64,000 nt of DNA from UBA583 sp964429995 (GTDB lineage: Archaea > Nanobdellota > Nanobdellia > Woesearchaeales > UBA583), in NCBI GenBank assembly GCA_964429995.1, contig CAYSDY010000003.1, positions 57,472 to 121,471 on the forward strand, written 5' to 3'. The position numbers were made by a program, and so were the translations under genes. Positions 27,888 through 36,833 of the stretch are shown here, piece after piece. Numbering within the stretch: the stretch's first letter is position 1; every line of letters begins with the position of its first letter. The notes below the pieces were generated by a model. It was not told the origin of the DNA, made no database searches, and saw only the letters and a list, made by a program, of their open reading frames with translations.

Positions 27888-28907
27888 TTATTTGATAAAT
27901 GCACTAAGTGTTGTTGTTGTGTCTATTGAAGATAATACCTTTATTGTTGCATCTTTGTTAAAATCGTGAGATTCTAATATGTCAGCTATTTTTTGCTTAT
28001 CAAAACGCGGTTTTTCAAACTGAACATTCTTAAAAACTTCAATATGCTTAAAGGTGTTAAAAACTTCTATCCATGTATGGTTAAAGTAATTATGCCATTC
28101 TAGTATTTTAAACATTTCATCCCATCTGTTTCTATATTCTTTTACAATCCTTAATGCCTTTTTTGCACCTATACCCTTTATTCCTCCATGATTAAAATCA
28201 GTACCGCAAAGAATGGCAATGATTATTAGTTCATCTAAATTTATGTTAAGATTTTCAAGGTTCTCATTTAAATCGTAAAACTCTATATCAACATCTTTAT
28301 AGTAGTCTGTGTTTGGAATTTTCCTTTTAGTTGATACTGATAGGTTTCTTATAAGGTATGTACTTCCAAATAATAATGAATCAAAATCCTGACTTGCAAG
28401 AGCATAAGCCATTTTTTCTTTTACTATTTCTGCTCCTTGTGCCTCTGCTTCACTTGGGGCATTTATTACTTTAAACCCGAATGCTTTTATTAATGCGATT
28501 GATTCATTTATCATTTTCTCATCAAGCTTATTTAATGCACTTACTGCATGTTTTTTGATTTCTTCAAAATTATTATCAATAAGTGCCTGTTCGTATTTAG
28601 CAATTGCAAGTTCTCTTCTTTCATTCCTTATATTCTTTTCATCAAATTTTAATGCTGGTGATTTGCCATCAAAGATGAATATTGGATGTATGTCATTTTT
28701 TTTAAAATAAACACATCTGTTAAAAAGCCCCTTAATGTGAGATGTGATTTCTCCTTTAGAATCTTTTAGCATTAAACCATCTTTTTGTCTTATTGATGAT
28801 AGAAACTGGAATAACATATTAAAACTGTCTATTGCAATGGTTTTACCCTTAAGATCCTTTAAATCTATATTTTTATATACAAGAATGTCCTTGATATTTG
28901 TTCCCAT
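27888..28907 (-). CDS. fen: Flap endonuclease FEN-1
   Basis: Structure-specific nuclease that removes RNA-primer flaps in replication and repair. The N domain (KTIAIDSFNML, FIFDGKSPALK) and I domain (APSEAEAQGAEI, ASQDFDSLLFG, CGTDFNHGGIKGIGAKKAL) carry the acidic metal ligands. The C-terminus ends in TTTTLSAFIK; a PCNA-binding QxxLxxFF box is not obvious. The promoter region is limited by repeat copy A, which begins 53 nt upstream of the ATG. Length of 339 aa is standard. Confidence 0.95.
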   Translation of the reverse strand: MGTNIKDILVYKNIDLKDLKGKTIAIDSFNMLFQFLSSIRQKDGLMLKDSKGEITSHIKGLFNRCVYFKKNDIHPIFIFDGKSPALKFDEKNIRNERRELAIAKYEQALIDNNFEEIKKHAVSALNKLDEKMINESIALIKAFGFKVINAPSEAEAQGAEIVKEKMAYALASQDFDSLLFGSTYLIRNLSVSTKRKIPNTDYYKDVDIEFYDLNENLENLNINLDELIIIAILCGTDFNHGGIKGIGAKKALRIVKEYRNRWDEMFKILEWHNYFNHTWIEVFNTFKHIEVFKNVQFEKPRFDKQKIADILESHDFNKDATIKVLSSIDTTTTLSAFIK

Positions 28908-28960
28908 ATTTTCTTAGTGTGGATATTGTTTAAAAAAATTTCCATAAAATCAATAAAATA

Positions 28961-29203
28961 ATGAGAATTTTCAAAAACTCTAAAATTCTTAGAAGAGTGT
29001 TAGCAAAAAACCCTTATAAGCCCTAATTGAACAAGTTAAATTCCAAATTTATTCCTTTTAATACTCCACTGATCTGCGGTGGAACACTCAATGGAATGAA
29101 CAAAAATCGCAGTAAAAAAATTTGGGTGATAAATATCCCATTATTTATGGCAAGGATAACTCAAATTTTGTGATTTTTGTTTTATAGGTTTTTTGTAACC
29201 CTC
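28961..29203 (+). mobile_element. Interspersed structured repeat, copy A (MITE-like, full length)
   Basis: A 243-bp repeat flanked by TA on both sides (28959-28960 and 29204-29205). The left end reads GAGAATTTTCAAAAACTC and the right end, inverted, GAGGGTTACAAAAAACCTA. A second end-like segment (GAGTGTTAGCAAAAAACCC) lies inside the left end. Internal dyads include TCCAC...GTGGA within arms ATTCC...GGAAT, and CAAAAATCGCA...TGTGATTTTTG. It fills the divergent fen/rfcL region, which otherwise holds only the rfcL promoter. No ORF inside. A non-autonomous transposon-like origin is inferred. Confidence 0.7.
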
Positions 29204-29264
29204 TAATCAAAATATTTTGTTTGTTATTATAGAACTTTCTTATAAAACTGTAAAAACATAAAAA

Positions 29265-29276
29265 TTTTTAAATAAG
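29265..29276 (+). promoter_or_regulatory. TATA box of rfcL
   Basis: TTTTTAAATAAG lies about 20-30 nt ahead of the ATG at 29297. Confidence 0.5.
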
Positions 29277-29296
29277 AAGGTACAAAATTGTTATAT

Positions 29297-30658
29297 ATGG
29301 ATCTTACGTCTTTTGGTATTAAAAATAATGCTAATGTCATAAAAGAAATTAATGATGAAAAATTAAATATTGACATTTTAAGAATAAAAGATGATTTTAA
29401 AACAGATGATTACAAATTTAAATTCCTACCATGGTTTTTGAAGTATCAGATAAAAGATTTTGATCAATTAATAATCTCTCCTCAAATAAGTAAGATTTTG
29501 GACTTTTTTAAATCAGATAATAAGCAAAAACCATTGTTTCTTTATGGAATGCCTGGATGTGGAAAGACCACAACATTAACTCTTATAGCGAATCATTTTG
29601 GATTTGAAATTTTTGAAATGAATGCATCAGATAACAGAAGTAAAAATACAATATCACAAGAATTGGGAAATGTAATAAAACAAAAATCACTTTTTGATAA
29701 ACCCAAACTTATACTTATAGATGAAGTAGATGGAATTGATGGGACAAAAGATAGAGGAGGACTTGCTGAGATAATAAAACTTATAGGTGTTAGCAATTAC
29801 AAAATTGTTTTTACTGCAAATGATATTGAAAGTGAAAAAATGAAACCTTTAGTTAAAGTATGTACACTTATAAATCTTGAAAAGGATACTGATATTATAT
29901 TAAGAGAACTTGCAAAAAAAATATTTAATGCAGAAAACATACTCTATGATGAAAAAAATGTTGATGAATTTATAAAGAACAGAAATTTTAGCGATATAAG
30001 AGGATTCATAAATGATTTACAAACAGAAAGTATAAATGGCAAATTTACTCTCTCTTATAATTTGCAAACAAGAAATTATAAAAATAGAATTGATGAACTT
30101 TTAAACACAATTTATTATTCTTATCCAGAGAATGCCATTAAAACATCTTTTAATTCTGATGTGAATCTTGATGATTTGTTTTTGTTCATAGAAGAGAATA
30201 CACCACGTACATATGATCCTGTTTCAACTCATTTTGCGTTTGATTTTTTGTCAAAAGCCGATGTTTTTAGGGCAAGAATATTAAAATGGCAATATTGGAG
30301 ATATTTGGTCTATGTTAATTTTTATCTGACATTTGCAGTAAGCCATGCTAAGAGTTGTGGAAGCGTAAAACATGTACAAAACTTTGATAGAAATGCAAGA
30401 ATATTGAAAAAATGGATATATGCAAATAAGACTGCAAGCCTTAAACCTAGAACAAAAATAGAAAAAAATAATGAAGTAGAGCCTAAACTTGTAGAAAAAA
30501 TAGCAAACAAATATTCGCACTCTGTATTAAAATTTTTTAAGGATGATCTTCCTTTTTTTATTTTTACATACAAAAACAATAAAGATTTTAGAGAACAAAT
30601 TAATTTGCGTTTTGAAATAGATAAGAAGACACAAGAAGCACTAATTACCAATTATTAG
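29297..30658 (+). CDS. rfcL: Replication factor C large subunit
   Basis: AAA+ clamp-loader subunit that opens PCNA with RfcS. Walker A is GMPGCGKTT, followed by FEMNASDNRSKNTI, Walker B LILIDEVDGIDG and sensor 1 FTANDI. The collar domain follows (SADVFRARILKWQYWRYLVY). I chose ATG 29297 (MDLTSFGIK) over TTG 29288 because it fits the TATA position. The N-terminal extension of about 60 residues before the AAA+ core is unusual. RfcS is not in the window. Confidence 0.92.
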   Translation: MDLTSFGIKNNANVIKEINDEKLNIDILRIKDDFKTDDYKFKFLPWFLKYQIKDFDQLIISPQISKILDFFKSDNKQKPLFLYGMPGCGKTTTLTLIANHFGFEIFEMNASDNRSKNTISQELGNVIKQKSLFDKPKLILIDEVDGIDGTKDRGGLAEIIKLIGVSNYKIVFTANDIESEKMKPLVKVCTLINLEKDTDIILRELAKKIFNAENILYDEKNVDEFIKNRNFSDIRGFINDLQTESINGKFTLSYNLQTRNYKNRIDELLNTIYYSYPENAIKTSFNSDVNLDDLFLFIEENTPRTYDPVSTHFAFDFLSKADVFRARILKWQYWRYLVYVNFYLTFAVSHAKSCGSVKHVQNFDRNARILKKWIYANKTASLKPRTKIEKNNEVEPKLVEKIANKYSHSVLKFFKDDLPFFIFTYKNNKDFREQINLRFEIDKKTQEALITNY

Positions 30659-30688
30659 GAATAAATATTTAAAAAAAGGATTTGTAAC

Positions 30689-31834
30689 ATGTTTATGATT
30701 ACAGAAAAAAAACACGAAACAGTGATAATAAAAGACCCTTTGTATAAAATAATAGATATTGATGAAAAACACTTAAAGTTTGTAGATTCTTATGCCTTTC
30801 AAAGACTAAGGCATATAAGGCAGAATAATTTTGTTGATTTGGTCTATCCTGGAGCAAGGCATACAAGATTTGCACATTCTCTTGGGGTATATCATCTTAT
30901 GGGAAAAATAGTTAACAATGGATTGATGAAAATATCTAAAAAAGAGAAAGATGATCTTGTTATTGCAGCACTCTTTCATGATATAGGACATGGACCTTTT
31001 TCTCATCTTTGGGAAACTCTTTTTCCAAAATATAAGCACGAACAAATAAGCATTAAATTACTTGAAAAATTTAAACTTGATGGTGCAATAAAAATACTTA
31101 AAGGAGAAAGTAAATATTCTGCATTACTTAATTCTACAATAGATGTTGATAAGCTTGATTATATGCTAAGAGATTCTTACTATGCTGCTGTAACCTATGG
31201 TAACATTGACACTTCTTTAATATTAAAGAATATGTATATAGGAGATGATGGGAAAATGTATGTTAACAAAAGAATTATATCATCCATTGAAGATCTTATA
31301 AGTCAGAGGATAAACCTGTTTAAATGTCTTTATATGCACAAGATATCTTTAGAATTTGAAATGATCTTTCAAAATATATTTAGAAGACTTAGAGAACTAT
31401 ATGAAAAAGATGGTGCAAAAAACATTGAAATAATAAGATTATTAAAAGATTATATGGATAACCCAGATGATATAAATAATCTATTGAATCTTACAGATGA
31501 TATAGTTATAACCCAGTTAAGGTTGTTTCAAAAATGCGATGATGAAATCTTAAGATTATTTTCTAATATGTACTTTAGACGTGAAAAATTTAATGTTATA
31601 AATCTTAAGATAAAAAATGTTAATGTGGAAAAAATAAAGAAGGAAGTCTCTAAAAAATACGATTTAACATATTTTTTTAAAGAAATTAAATATAAAATTA
31701 AAATTTTTGAAAATGATATATATGTTGATGAAGATGGAAAAAAAATAGAAGAATATTCAGATCTTCTTAATTTTTATCGTAATAATTCATTTGAAGTCCA
31801 TTATGTAATAATTCCAAAAGATATTAAATTTTAA
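30689..31834 (+). CDS. SAMHD1/dGTPase-family HD phosphohydrolase
   Basis: A 381-aa HD-domain enzyme. Substrate and metal motifs are FQRLRHIRQN, PGARHTRFAHSLGVYHL (first His), LFHDIGHGPFSH (HD pair) and DVDKLDYMLRDSYYAAVTYG (distal Asp). This is the COG1078/SAMHD1-like branch, which hydrolyses dNTPs or other nucleoside triphosphates. It follows rfcL by 30 nt on the same strand and may help control nucleotide pools at replication (inference). ATG 30695 is an alternative start. Confidence 0.87.
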   Translation: MFMITEKKHETVIIKDPLYKIIDIDEKHLKFVDSYAFQRLRHIRQNNFVDLVYPGARHTRFAHSLGVYHLMGKIVNNGLMKISKKEKDDLVIAALFHDIGHGPFSHLWETLFPKYKHEQISIKLLEKFKLDGAIKILKGESKYSALLNSTIDVDKLDYMLRDSYYAAVTYGNIDTSLILKNMYIGDDGKMYVNKRIISSIEDLISQRINLFKCLYMHKISLEFEMIFQNIFRRLRELYEKDGAKNIEIIRLLKDYMDNPDDINNLLNLTDDIVITQLRLFQKCDDEILRLFSNMYFRREKFNVINLKIKNVNVEKIKKEVSKKYDLTYFFKEIKYKIKIFENDIYVDEDGKKIEEYSDLLNFYRNNSFEVHYVIIPKDIKF

Positions 31835-31919
31835 ATCATAATAACTCTTTTATAAACAATGATTATGCATAAATTATGATTTTTTAAAATATATGTTTAA
31901 AATTCTACTCTTATCACTA

Positions 31920-31932
31920 GATAAATTTAAAT
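31920..31932 (+). promoter_or_regulatory. TATA box of the 31955 gene
   Basis: GATAAATTTAAAT precedes the ATG at 31955 by about 25-30 nt and supports that start over the upstream TTG at 31934. Confidence 0.5.
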
Positions 31933-31954
31933 ATTGTTGTTTTTACTGTATACT

Positions 31955-32698
31955 ATGAACATAAATGTATTTATAGCAACAATATACAATAAAAAGCACA
32001 ATCAATTTGCAACAGCATATACAGGCTTTAAAGATAAAGAATTATTTATAGAAGAAAATGATATTTTAGATACATCTAATAATCTGTCTGCAATATGTGT
32101 AACAATAACTAAAGCTATTGAAAAAATAAATAATGATAATAATTATAAAATTAATTTTTTTTTGGATAATGAAATCGCTATCAAAATACTAAATAAACAG
32201 ATAAAGCCAAAGGCTGATGAAAATCAAAAACACATTGATACTATAAATGGATATTCTAATGTTTTTTTCCATCTTATAAGAATCCAAGATAACGAAAAAA
32301 CAATAAGACTAGCTAAAGAAGTCTTTTCAAATTCAAAAAACCTTATTTGTGAGAAACTTTTTTTTGGAAGCATTAATTGCCTTAAAGTGCAATTGTCTAT
32401 CAATCTTGAAATCTATTTTCATATAGGGCTAAAAGAAGCAAATAAATGGATATGGAACAAAGTAAAAATGTCTGAGAATGAAATAGGTGAAATCATACAC
32501 ATATTAAAAAAAGATGAAGGAAAAGCTTCATTTTTTCACAAATATGAAAATAATAATACTCAAATCTGGTGTAATAAATCTGATGATAAATTTACAATAA
32601 AAATAAATAAAATATCAAAATCACTTGCAAAAGGAGAATTTGAGGTTTTAAGAATAACACTTGAAACTTTTATTGCAAGATCTATTGAGAATTTTTAA
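31955..32698 (+). CDS. Unknown protein with possible RNase H-like N-terminal domain
   Basis: A 247-aa protein starting MNINVFIATIYNKK. Residues 1-120 show the order expected of an RNase H fold: a first strand pair, TSNNLSAICVTITKAIEKI (cf. TNNxAEL), then INFFLDNEIAIKILN (cf. TDSxYVI). The first catalytic acid is not evident, so activity is doubtful. The C-terminal half is unknown. The last codons (att gag aat ttt taa) and the stop lie inside repeat copy B, which appears to have inserted at and reset the 3' end. Confidence 0.6.
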   Translation: MNINVFIATIYNKKHNQFATAYTGFKDKELFIEENDILDTSNNLSAICVTITKAIEKINNDNNYKINFFLDNEIAIKILNKQIKPKADENQKHIDTINGYSNVFFHLIRIQDNEKTIRLAKEVFSNSKNLICEKLFFGSINCLKVQLSINLEIYFHIGLKEANKWIWNKVKMSENEIGEIIHILKKDEGKASFFHKYENNNTQIWCNKSDDKFTIKINKISKSLAKGEFEVLRITLETFIARSIENF

Positions 32699-32928
32699 AA
32701 AACCCAAAAAATTCCCAGAAGAGTGTTATCAAAAAACTCTTATAAGCCCTAATTGAACAAGTTCAATTCCAAACTTATTCCTTTGAATACTCCACTGATC
32801 TGCGGTGGAACACTCAAAGGAATGATCAAAAATCGCAGTAAAAAAAATTGAGTGATAAATGTACATCATTTATGGTGGGGATAACTCAAATTTTGTGATT
32901 TTTGTTTTATATGTTTTTTACAACCCTC
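32685..32928 (+). mobile_element. Interspersed structured repeat, copy B (MITE-like, full length)
   Basis: A 244-bp copy flanked by TA at 32683-32684 and 32929-32930. Its left end supplies the TAA stop of the plus-strand gene ending at 32698. At its right end the flanking TA plus the first inverted base (G) make the TAG stop of the minus-strand gene ending at 32928. Stem arms ATTCCTTTGA and TCAAAGGAAT are perfect here, where copy A has changes. ATTGAAC aa GTTCAAT is another internal hairpin. Confidence 0.75.
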
Positions 32929-33344
32929 TATTCTAAATTGATGTATCTTTCCTTTTTTTTGTTATTATCTTTTGCTTTAACATCTTTTTCTTGTAAAACT
33001 CCAACCTTTAAACTGTTTTTTTTTGATGGACCTATTTGTCTTAATGTTGTTTTAAGCCCCATTTTTTTTTCGTTTTTGTATCTTTTTCGTTTTATAGTTT
33101 CTATTCTATCACTTATGGTGTTTACTAATTCATTTCTTTTTAAAACCACAAAAAGACCTACACCAAATGAAACTATTGATGTAATTATTATGTTTACTAT
33201 GTCTGAAAAGAGAATAAGACATACAAAATATGTAAAAACTATTATAAATATACTTAAAAAATAAACTAAAAGATGTAATTTTTTGTAATGTTTATTATCT
33301 ATTAAAAAATTTGCATTTTTGTTTCTTTTAGCTTTTTTGCTCAT
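32928..33344 (-). CDS. Small membrane protein with basic tails
   Basis: A 138-aa protein with two adjacent membrane helices (about 23-47 and 49-66) and very basic cytoplasmic ends. No family recognised. Its TAG stop is formed at the junction of repeat copy B, so the native C-terminus may have been altered. It lies just downstream of the pilin-like gene cluster on the same strand (77 nt) and may belong to that locus. Confidence 0.65.
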   Translation of the reverse strand: MSKKAKRNKNANFLIDNKHYKKLHLLVYFLSIFIIVFTYFVCLILFSDIVNIIITSIVSFGVGLFVVLKRNELVNTISDRIETIKRKRYKNEKKMGLKTTLRQIGPSKKNSLKVGVLQEKDVKAKDNNKKKERYINLE

Positions 33345-33421
33345 CTTATATTGCAGAATGTTTTTATTTTTTTAAATATTTCGTATTTTTTAATTAAAAT
33401 CAAAAAAAATATATAATACAT

Positions 33422-35068
33422 TTAGTTTATTGCATAACGAATGATTACAAGACCTGAACCACCCAAACCACCTTTTGGATTTCCTGCTCCACCGCCACCA
33501 CCAGTATTTGCTAAGCCATTAGTTCCTATTCCTGAATATGAACCACGTGTCTGACCAGCACCGCCACCACCTTTACCTCCTAACCAATCACCATTTCCCT
33601 CTGGACCCCAATGACATGCTCCACTTCCACCGCCACCAAGCCAAATTTGCCCTTCAGAACTTTCTCCTATTCCAAAAACATCTAATTTAAAATCAGTTTT
33701 GAAATTTAAATTATTTTTTGAATAAAGTCCATCCCCACCACGTCCAGGAGGACCCCATGCACCTGTTCCTGAATCTTTACCAGGCTCTCCAGCACCACCA
33801 CCTCCTCCTCCTTGAACACCTAAACCATATGTATAATATCCACGACCTCCTTTATGACCTTGATCTGTTGTTATATTCTCTCCACCTGCTGTCCATCCAG
33901 TACTTGTTCTTCCATGACTTCCACCACCACCAGAAGCTCCAGGTCCTCCTTTGGCATTGATTGTATCATAGAAAACATCTCTTACTCCACCATGACCACC
34001 ACCAATTGCAGTTAAATCATCAAACATTGAGTTGAAACCATTTGTGCTTATAGTATCCCAACCTATTGCACCCAACCCACCTGCTCCTACAATTATTGTT
34101 TTTGTGCCTATTGAAAGATTTTTAGAACCTGCCAATATTCCTCCAGCTCCGCCACCTGAACCAAATGCTCCAGCTCCTCCACCACCTGCAACTATTAAAT
34201 ATTCTACCTGTAAATCGTTTTTAAGAACTGTAATGTTATACTCTCCTACATTTTTAAAAATATGAAATCTATATAAGACATCTTCTATTAGTATATCCTG
34301 TGTTTCTCCTGTTCCTGAAACTAATTGTTCTAAACAATTTGTGTATGTATAACTACCATTTAGAACGCCATTGTTACATGTTCGTGTCTCATTAATACAT
34401 CCATCTTCATCAAAACTTTTAAAATAGAAAATCTGACTTGTATTATGTTCAAGTGTCTGACCTCCTATACTACAACTGTTATATGTATTACATGAATGAT
34501 ATTTGTAAGTATCACTGTGTTCTAAAACTCCATTATCACAAAATAAAACTGAAACTTCATTGCTACAATTAAATGAAAAAATGTTTTGGTAAAATGAATA
34601 ATTTTCACCATGTTCTAAACTTATGCCATCAAGTGTACAACCATGTTGAATTGTTGGATATTTATTTAATTCTTTTATGTATATATTCTTGCTTAATACC
34701 TGATTGTCTGATACCAAACTTACTGAGGGGTTTGATCGTGTTAAATTATTAAGGCATGTGCTTATGTCTATCTCATTTATACCTGCTGTAAGATTTAAAT
34801 CTAAAGAACATATATTATTGTCTAATTTTATGCTTTTTATTGTGGTGTTCTCATTGCTTTTTACATAGAGAACCGAGCCTGCTATGGTTTCTATTGTTAA
34901 TGGATTGCTTTGCTTAATAGTTGACTCTATTTTGGTATTAAGATTGCTTTCATAGGAACTGTACCAAGATAAAAAACTTGTAACTGAAATTGTTGTTACA
35001 ACAAGTATTAAAATTACTGATATGATTGGACTGATACACAGTTTGGATTTCATAAAATGTATTTGCAT
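33422..35068 (-). CDS. Pilin-like surface protein with Cys repeats and glycine-rich domain, copy 1
   Basis: The N-terminus (MKSKLCISPIISVILILVV) has a short basic leader and a hydrophobic helix typical of archaeal class III (type IV pilin) signals, cut by a prepilin peptidase. Residues about 140-245 hold three cysteine modules ending in CNNGVLNGSYTYTNC. From about 275 the sequence is a glycine-rich domain (EYLIVAGGGGAGAFGSGGGA...) of the kind seen in phage tail fibres and bacterial adhesins, closing with GGSGLVIIRYAIN. It is expected on the cell surface as a pilus-tip or adhesive subunit. Residues 1-245 are almost identical to copy 2. ATG 35053 (MKSKLC) is a plausible alternative start. Confidence 0.8.
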   Translation of the reverse strand: MQIHFMKSKLCISPIISVILILVVTTISVTSFLSWYSSYESNLNTKIESTIKQSNPLTIETIAGSVLYVKSNENTTIKSIKLDNNICSLDLNLTAGINEIDISTCLNNLTRSNPSVSLVSDNQVLSKNIYIKELNKYPTIQHGCTLDGISLEHGENYSFYQNIFSFNCSNEVSVLFCDNGVLEHSDTYKYHSCNTYNSCSIGGQTLEHNTSQIFYFKSFDEDGCINETRTCNNGVLNGSYTYTNCLEQLVSGTGETQDILIEDVLYRFHIFKNVGEYNITVLKNDLQVEYLIVAGGGGAGAFGSGGGAGGILAGSKNLSIGTKTIIVGAGGLGAIGWDTISTNGFNSMFDDLTAIGGGHGGVRDVFYDTINAKGGPGASGGGGSHGRTSTGWTAGGENITTDQGHKGGRGYYTYGLGVQGGGGGGAGEPGKDSGTGAWGPPGRGGDGLYSKNNLNFKTDFKLDVFGIGESSEGQIWLGGGGSGACHWGPEGNGDWLGGKGGGGAGQTRGSYSGIGTNGLANTGGGGGAGNPKGGLGGSGLVIIRYAIN

Positions 35069-35157
35069 TATGTGTTTTTATAATGTTTTGGTGTTTTGTT
35101 TAGTTACAAAAAAAATTAGTTTATTGCATAACGTATGATTACAACGCCTGAACCACC
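34325..35157. repeat. Long direct repeat, unit 1 (pairs with 36001-36833)
   Basis: About 830 bp nearly identical to 36001-36833 at an offset of 1676 bp. The unit contains the conserved N-terminal 245 codons of one pilin-like gene, the spacer and the last codons (SGVVIIRYAIN) of the gene upstream. Only a few base changes are seen (for example around 34745-34760, CLNN versus CINN). The glycine-rich regions between the units are diverged. Confidence 0.8.
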
Positions 35158-36744
35158 ATCGATTTCTCTTGGGCTATTTCCATAGCCACCACCACCGCCA
35201 CCACCGCCTGTATTTGATTTTCCTGGTTCTGTGTTATGAGCATAACCTCCTGTTCCTCCTCTGCCACCACCGCCAGATCCACCATAACCCCATTGATTTT
35301 GTGCTCCGTAATAGCCTCCACCAGGACCTCCGCCACCAGCAAACCAAACATCATTATTTATGACTTCTCCAATTGATAGTTCTATGGCTATGTCTTTGTT
35401 TATTATATTGGATATTTTGCCCTCACCTCCTCTTCCTAAAGGACCAGGACCTGTCCCTGCAGAACCTGCACCACCACCAGCTCCTCCACCTGATGTTCCT
35501 CCATTACCATTACTTCCTGAATTTCCCTGCCCTGAAGTTCCTGAGCCTGGAGAACTTGATTGATGACCAGCTCCACCACCTGAACCGCCAGGTAAACCGT
35601 ATCCGTATGGCCCATTGTAAGCATTTCCTCCATTACCACCACCATAAGCAATGATATGTTCTCCTATGTATGAATTCTCTCCACTTGGAATTGGAGGTGA
35701 TTGTAACATACCATATGTAGTCCCTCCTAAGCCGACCTTAACTTTAACAGTGCCAAGTGAAAGAGTGGTATTTCCTTCTAAAAACCCACCTGCTCCTCCG
35801 CCACCACCGCCGCCACTGTTAACTCCTCCCCAGCCTCCCCAGTCTCCGCCGCCACCACCGCCGCCAACAACCAAATATTCAATATCCAAATTGTTTTGCA
35901 AAACAGTAAAATCCTGTTCTTGTGGTGTAGTAAATAAGTGTATTCTGTATGTTATATCATTTATAGTAAGATCTCGAACATAATCACCACCTGTTGCTAT
36001 ATTCTCTACACAATTTGTATATGTATAACTACCATTTAGAACTCCATTATTACATGTTCGTGTCTCATTAATGCATCCATCTTCATCAAAACTTTTAAAA
36101 TAGAAAATCTGACTTGTATTATGTTCAAGTGTCTGACCTCCTATACTACAACTGTTATATGTATTACATGAATGATATTTGTAAGTATCACTGTGTTCTA
36201 AAACTCCATTATCACAAAATAAAACTGAAACTTCATTGCTACAATTAAATGAAAAAATGTTTTGGTAAAATGAATAATTTTCACCATGTTCTAAACTTAT
36301 GCCATCAAGTGTACAACCATGTTGAATTGTTGGATATTTATTTAATTCTTTTATGTATATATTCTTGCTTAATACCTGATTGTCTGATACCAAACTTACT
36401 GAGGGGTTTGATCTTGTTAGATTGTTAATACAGGTACTTATGTCTATCTCATTTATACCTGCTGTAAGATTTAAATCTAAAGAACATATGTTATTATCTA
36501 ATTTTATACTCTTTATTGTGGTATTCTCATTGCTTTTTACATATAGAACTGAACCTGCTATGGTTTCTATTGTTAATGGATTGCTTTGCTTAATAGTTGA
36601 CTCTATTTTGGTATTAAGATTGCTTTCATAGGAACTGTACCAAGATAAAAAACTTGTAACTGAAATTGTTGTTACAACAAGTATTAAAATTACTGATATG
36701 ATTGGACTGATACACAGTTTGGATTTCATAAAATGTATTTGCAT
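35116..36744 (-). CDS. Pilin-like surface protein with Cys repeats and glycine-rich domain, copy 2
   Basis: A 542-aa paralogue of copy 1 with the same pilin-type N-terminus and cysteine modules (near identity over residues 1-245) but a different glycine-rich domain (EYLVVGGGGGGGDWGGWGG...). It ends with the same GSGVVIIRYAIN tail. The 47-nt spacer to copy 1 and the corresponding spacer to copy 3 are identical, showing recent duplication or gene conversion. Transcribed with the neighbours toward 33422. Confidence 0.8.
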   Translation of the reverse strand: MQIHFMKSKLCISPIISVILILVVTTISVTSFLSWYSSYESNLNTKIESTIKQSNPLTIETIAGSVLYVKSNENTTIKSIKLDNNICSLDLNLTAGINEIDISTCINNLTRSNPSVSLVSDNQVLSKNIYIKELNKYPTIQHGCTLDGISLEHGENYSFYQNIFSFNCSNEVSVLFCDNGVLEHSDTYKYHSCNTYNSCSIGGQTLEHNTSQIFYFKSFDEDGCINETRTCNNGVLNGSYTYTNCVENIATGGDYVRDLTINDITYRIHLFTTPQEQDFTVLQNNLDIEYLVVGGGGGGGDWGGWGGVNSGGGGGGGAGGFLEGNTTLSLGTVKVKVGLGGTTYGMLQSPPIPSGENSYIGEHIIAYGGGNGGNAYNGPYGYGLPGGSGGGAGHQSSSPGSGTSGQGNSGSNGNGGTSGGGAGGGAGSAGTGPGPLGRGGEGKISNIINKDIAIELSIGEVINNDVWFAGGGGPGGGYYGAQNQWGYGGSGGGGRGGTGGYAHNTEPGKSNTGGGGGGGGYGNSPREIDGGSGVVIIRYAIN

Positions 36745-36833
36745 TATGTGTTTTTATAATGTTTTGGTGTTTTGTTTAGTTACAAAAAAAATTAGTTTAT
36801 TGCATAACGTATGATTACAACGCCTGAACCACC
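36001..36833. repeat. Long direct repeat, unit 2 (pairs with 34325-35157)
   Basis: Second unit of the 830-bp direct repeat. Its left part is the copy 2 N-terminal coding region; its right part is the spacer plus the C-terminal tail belonging to copy 3. Confidence 0.8.

Noticed and set aside
29288..29296. TTG start for rfcL, and similar upstream starts for the genes at 20995, 39527, 39877, 40583, 61917
   Set aside because: The downstream ATG in each case fits the TATA box, gene junction or domain start better.
35360..35983. Proline- and histidine-rich open frames on the plus strand opposite the pilin-like genes
   Set aside because: They are the complement of glycine-rich codons; no TATA box or ribosome site, and the minus-strand proteins have clear signals and shared domains.
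33422..36800. Short repeated GGT/GGA units looked like a CRISPR array or satellite
   Set aside because: The units are glycine codons of long ORFs, with irregular spacing and no conserved repeat-spacer pattern.
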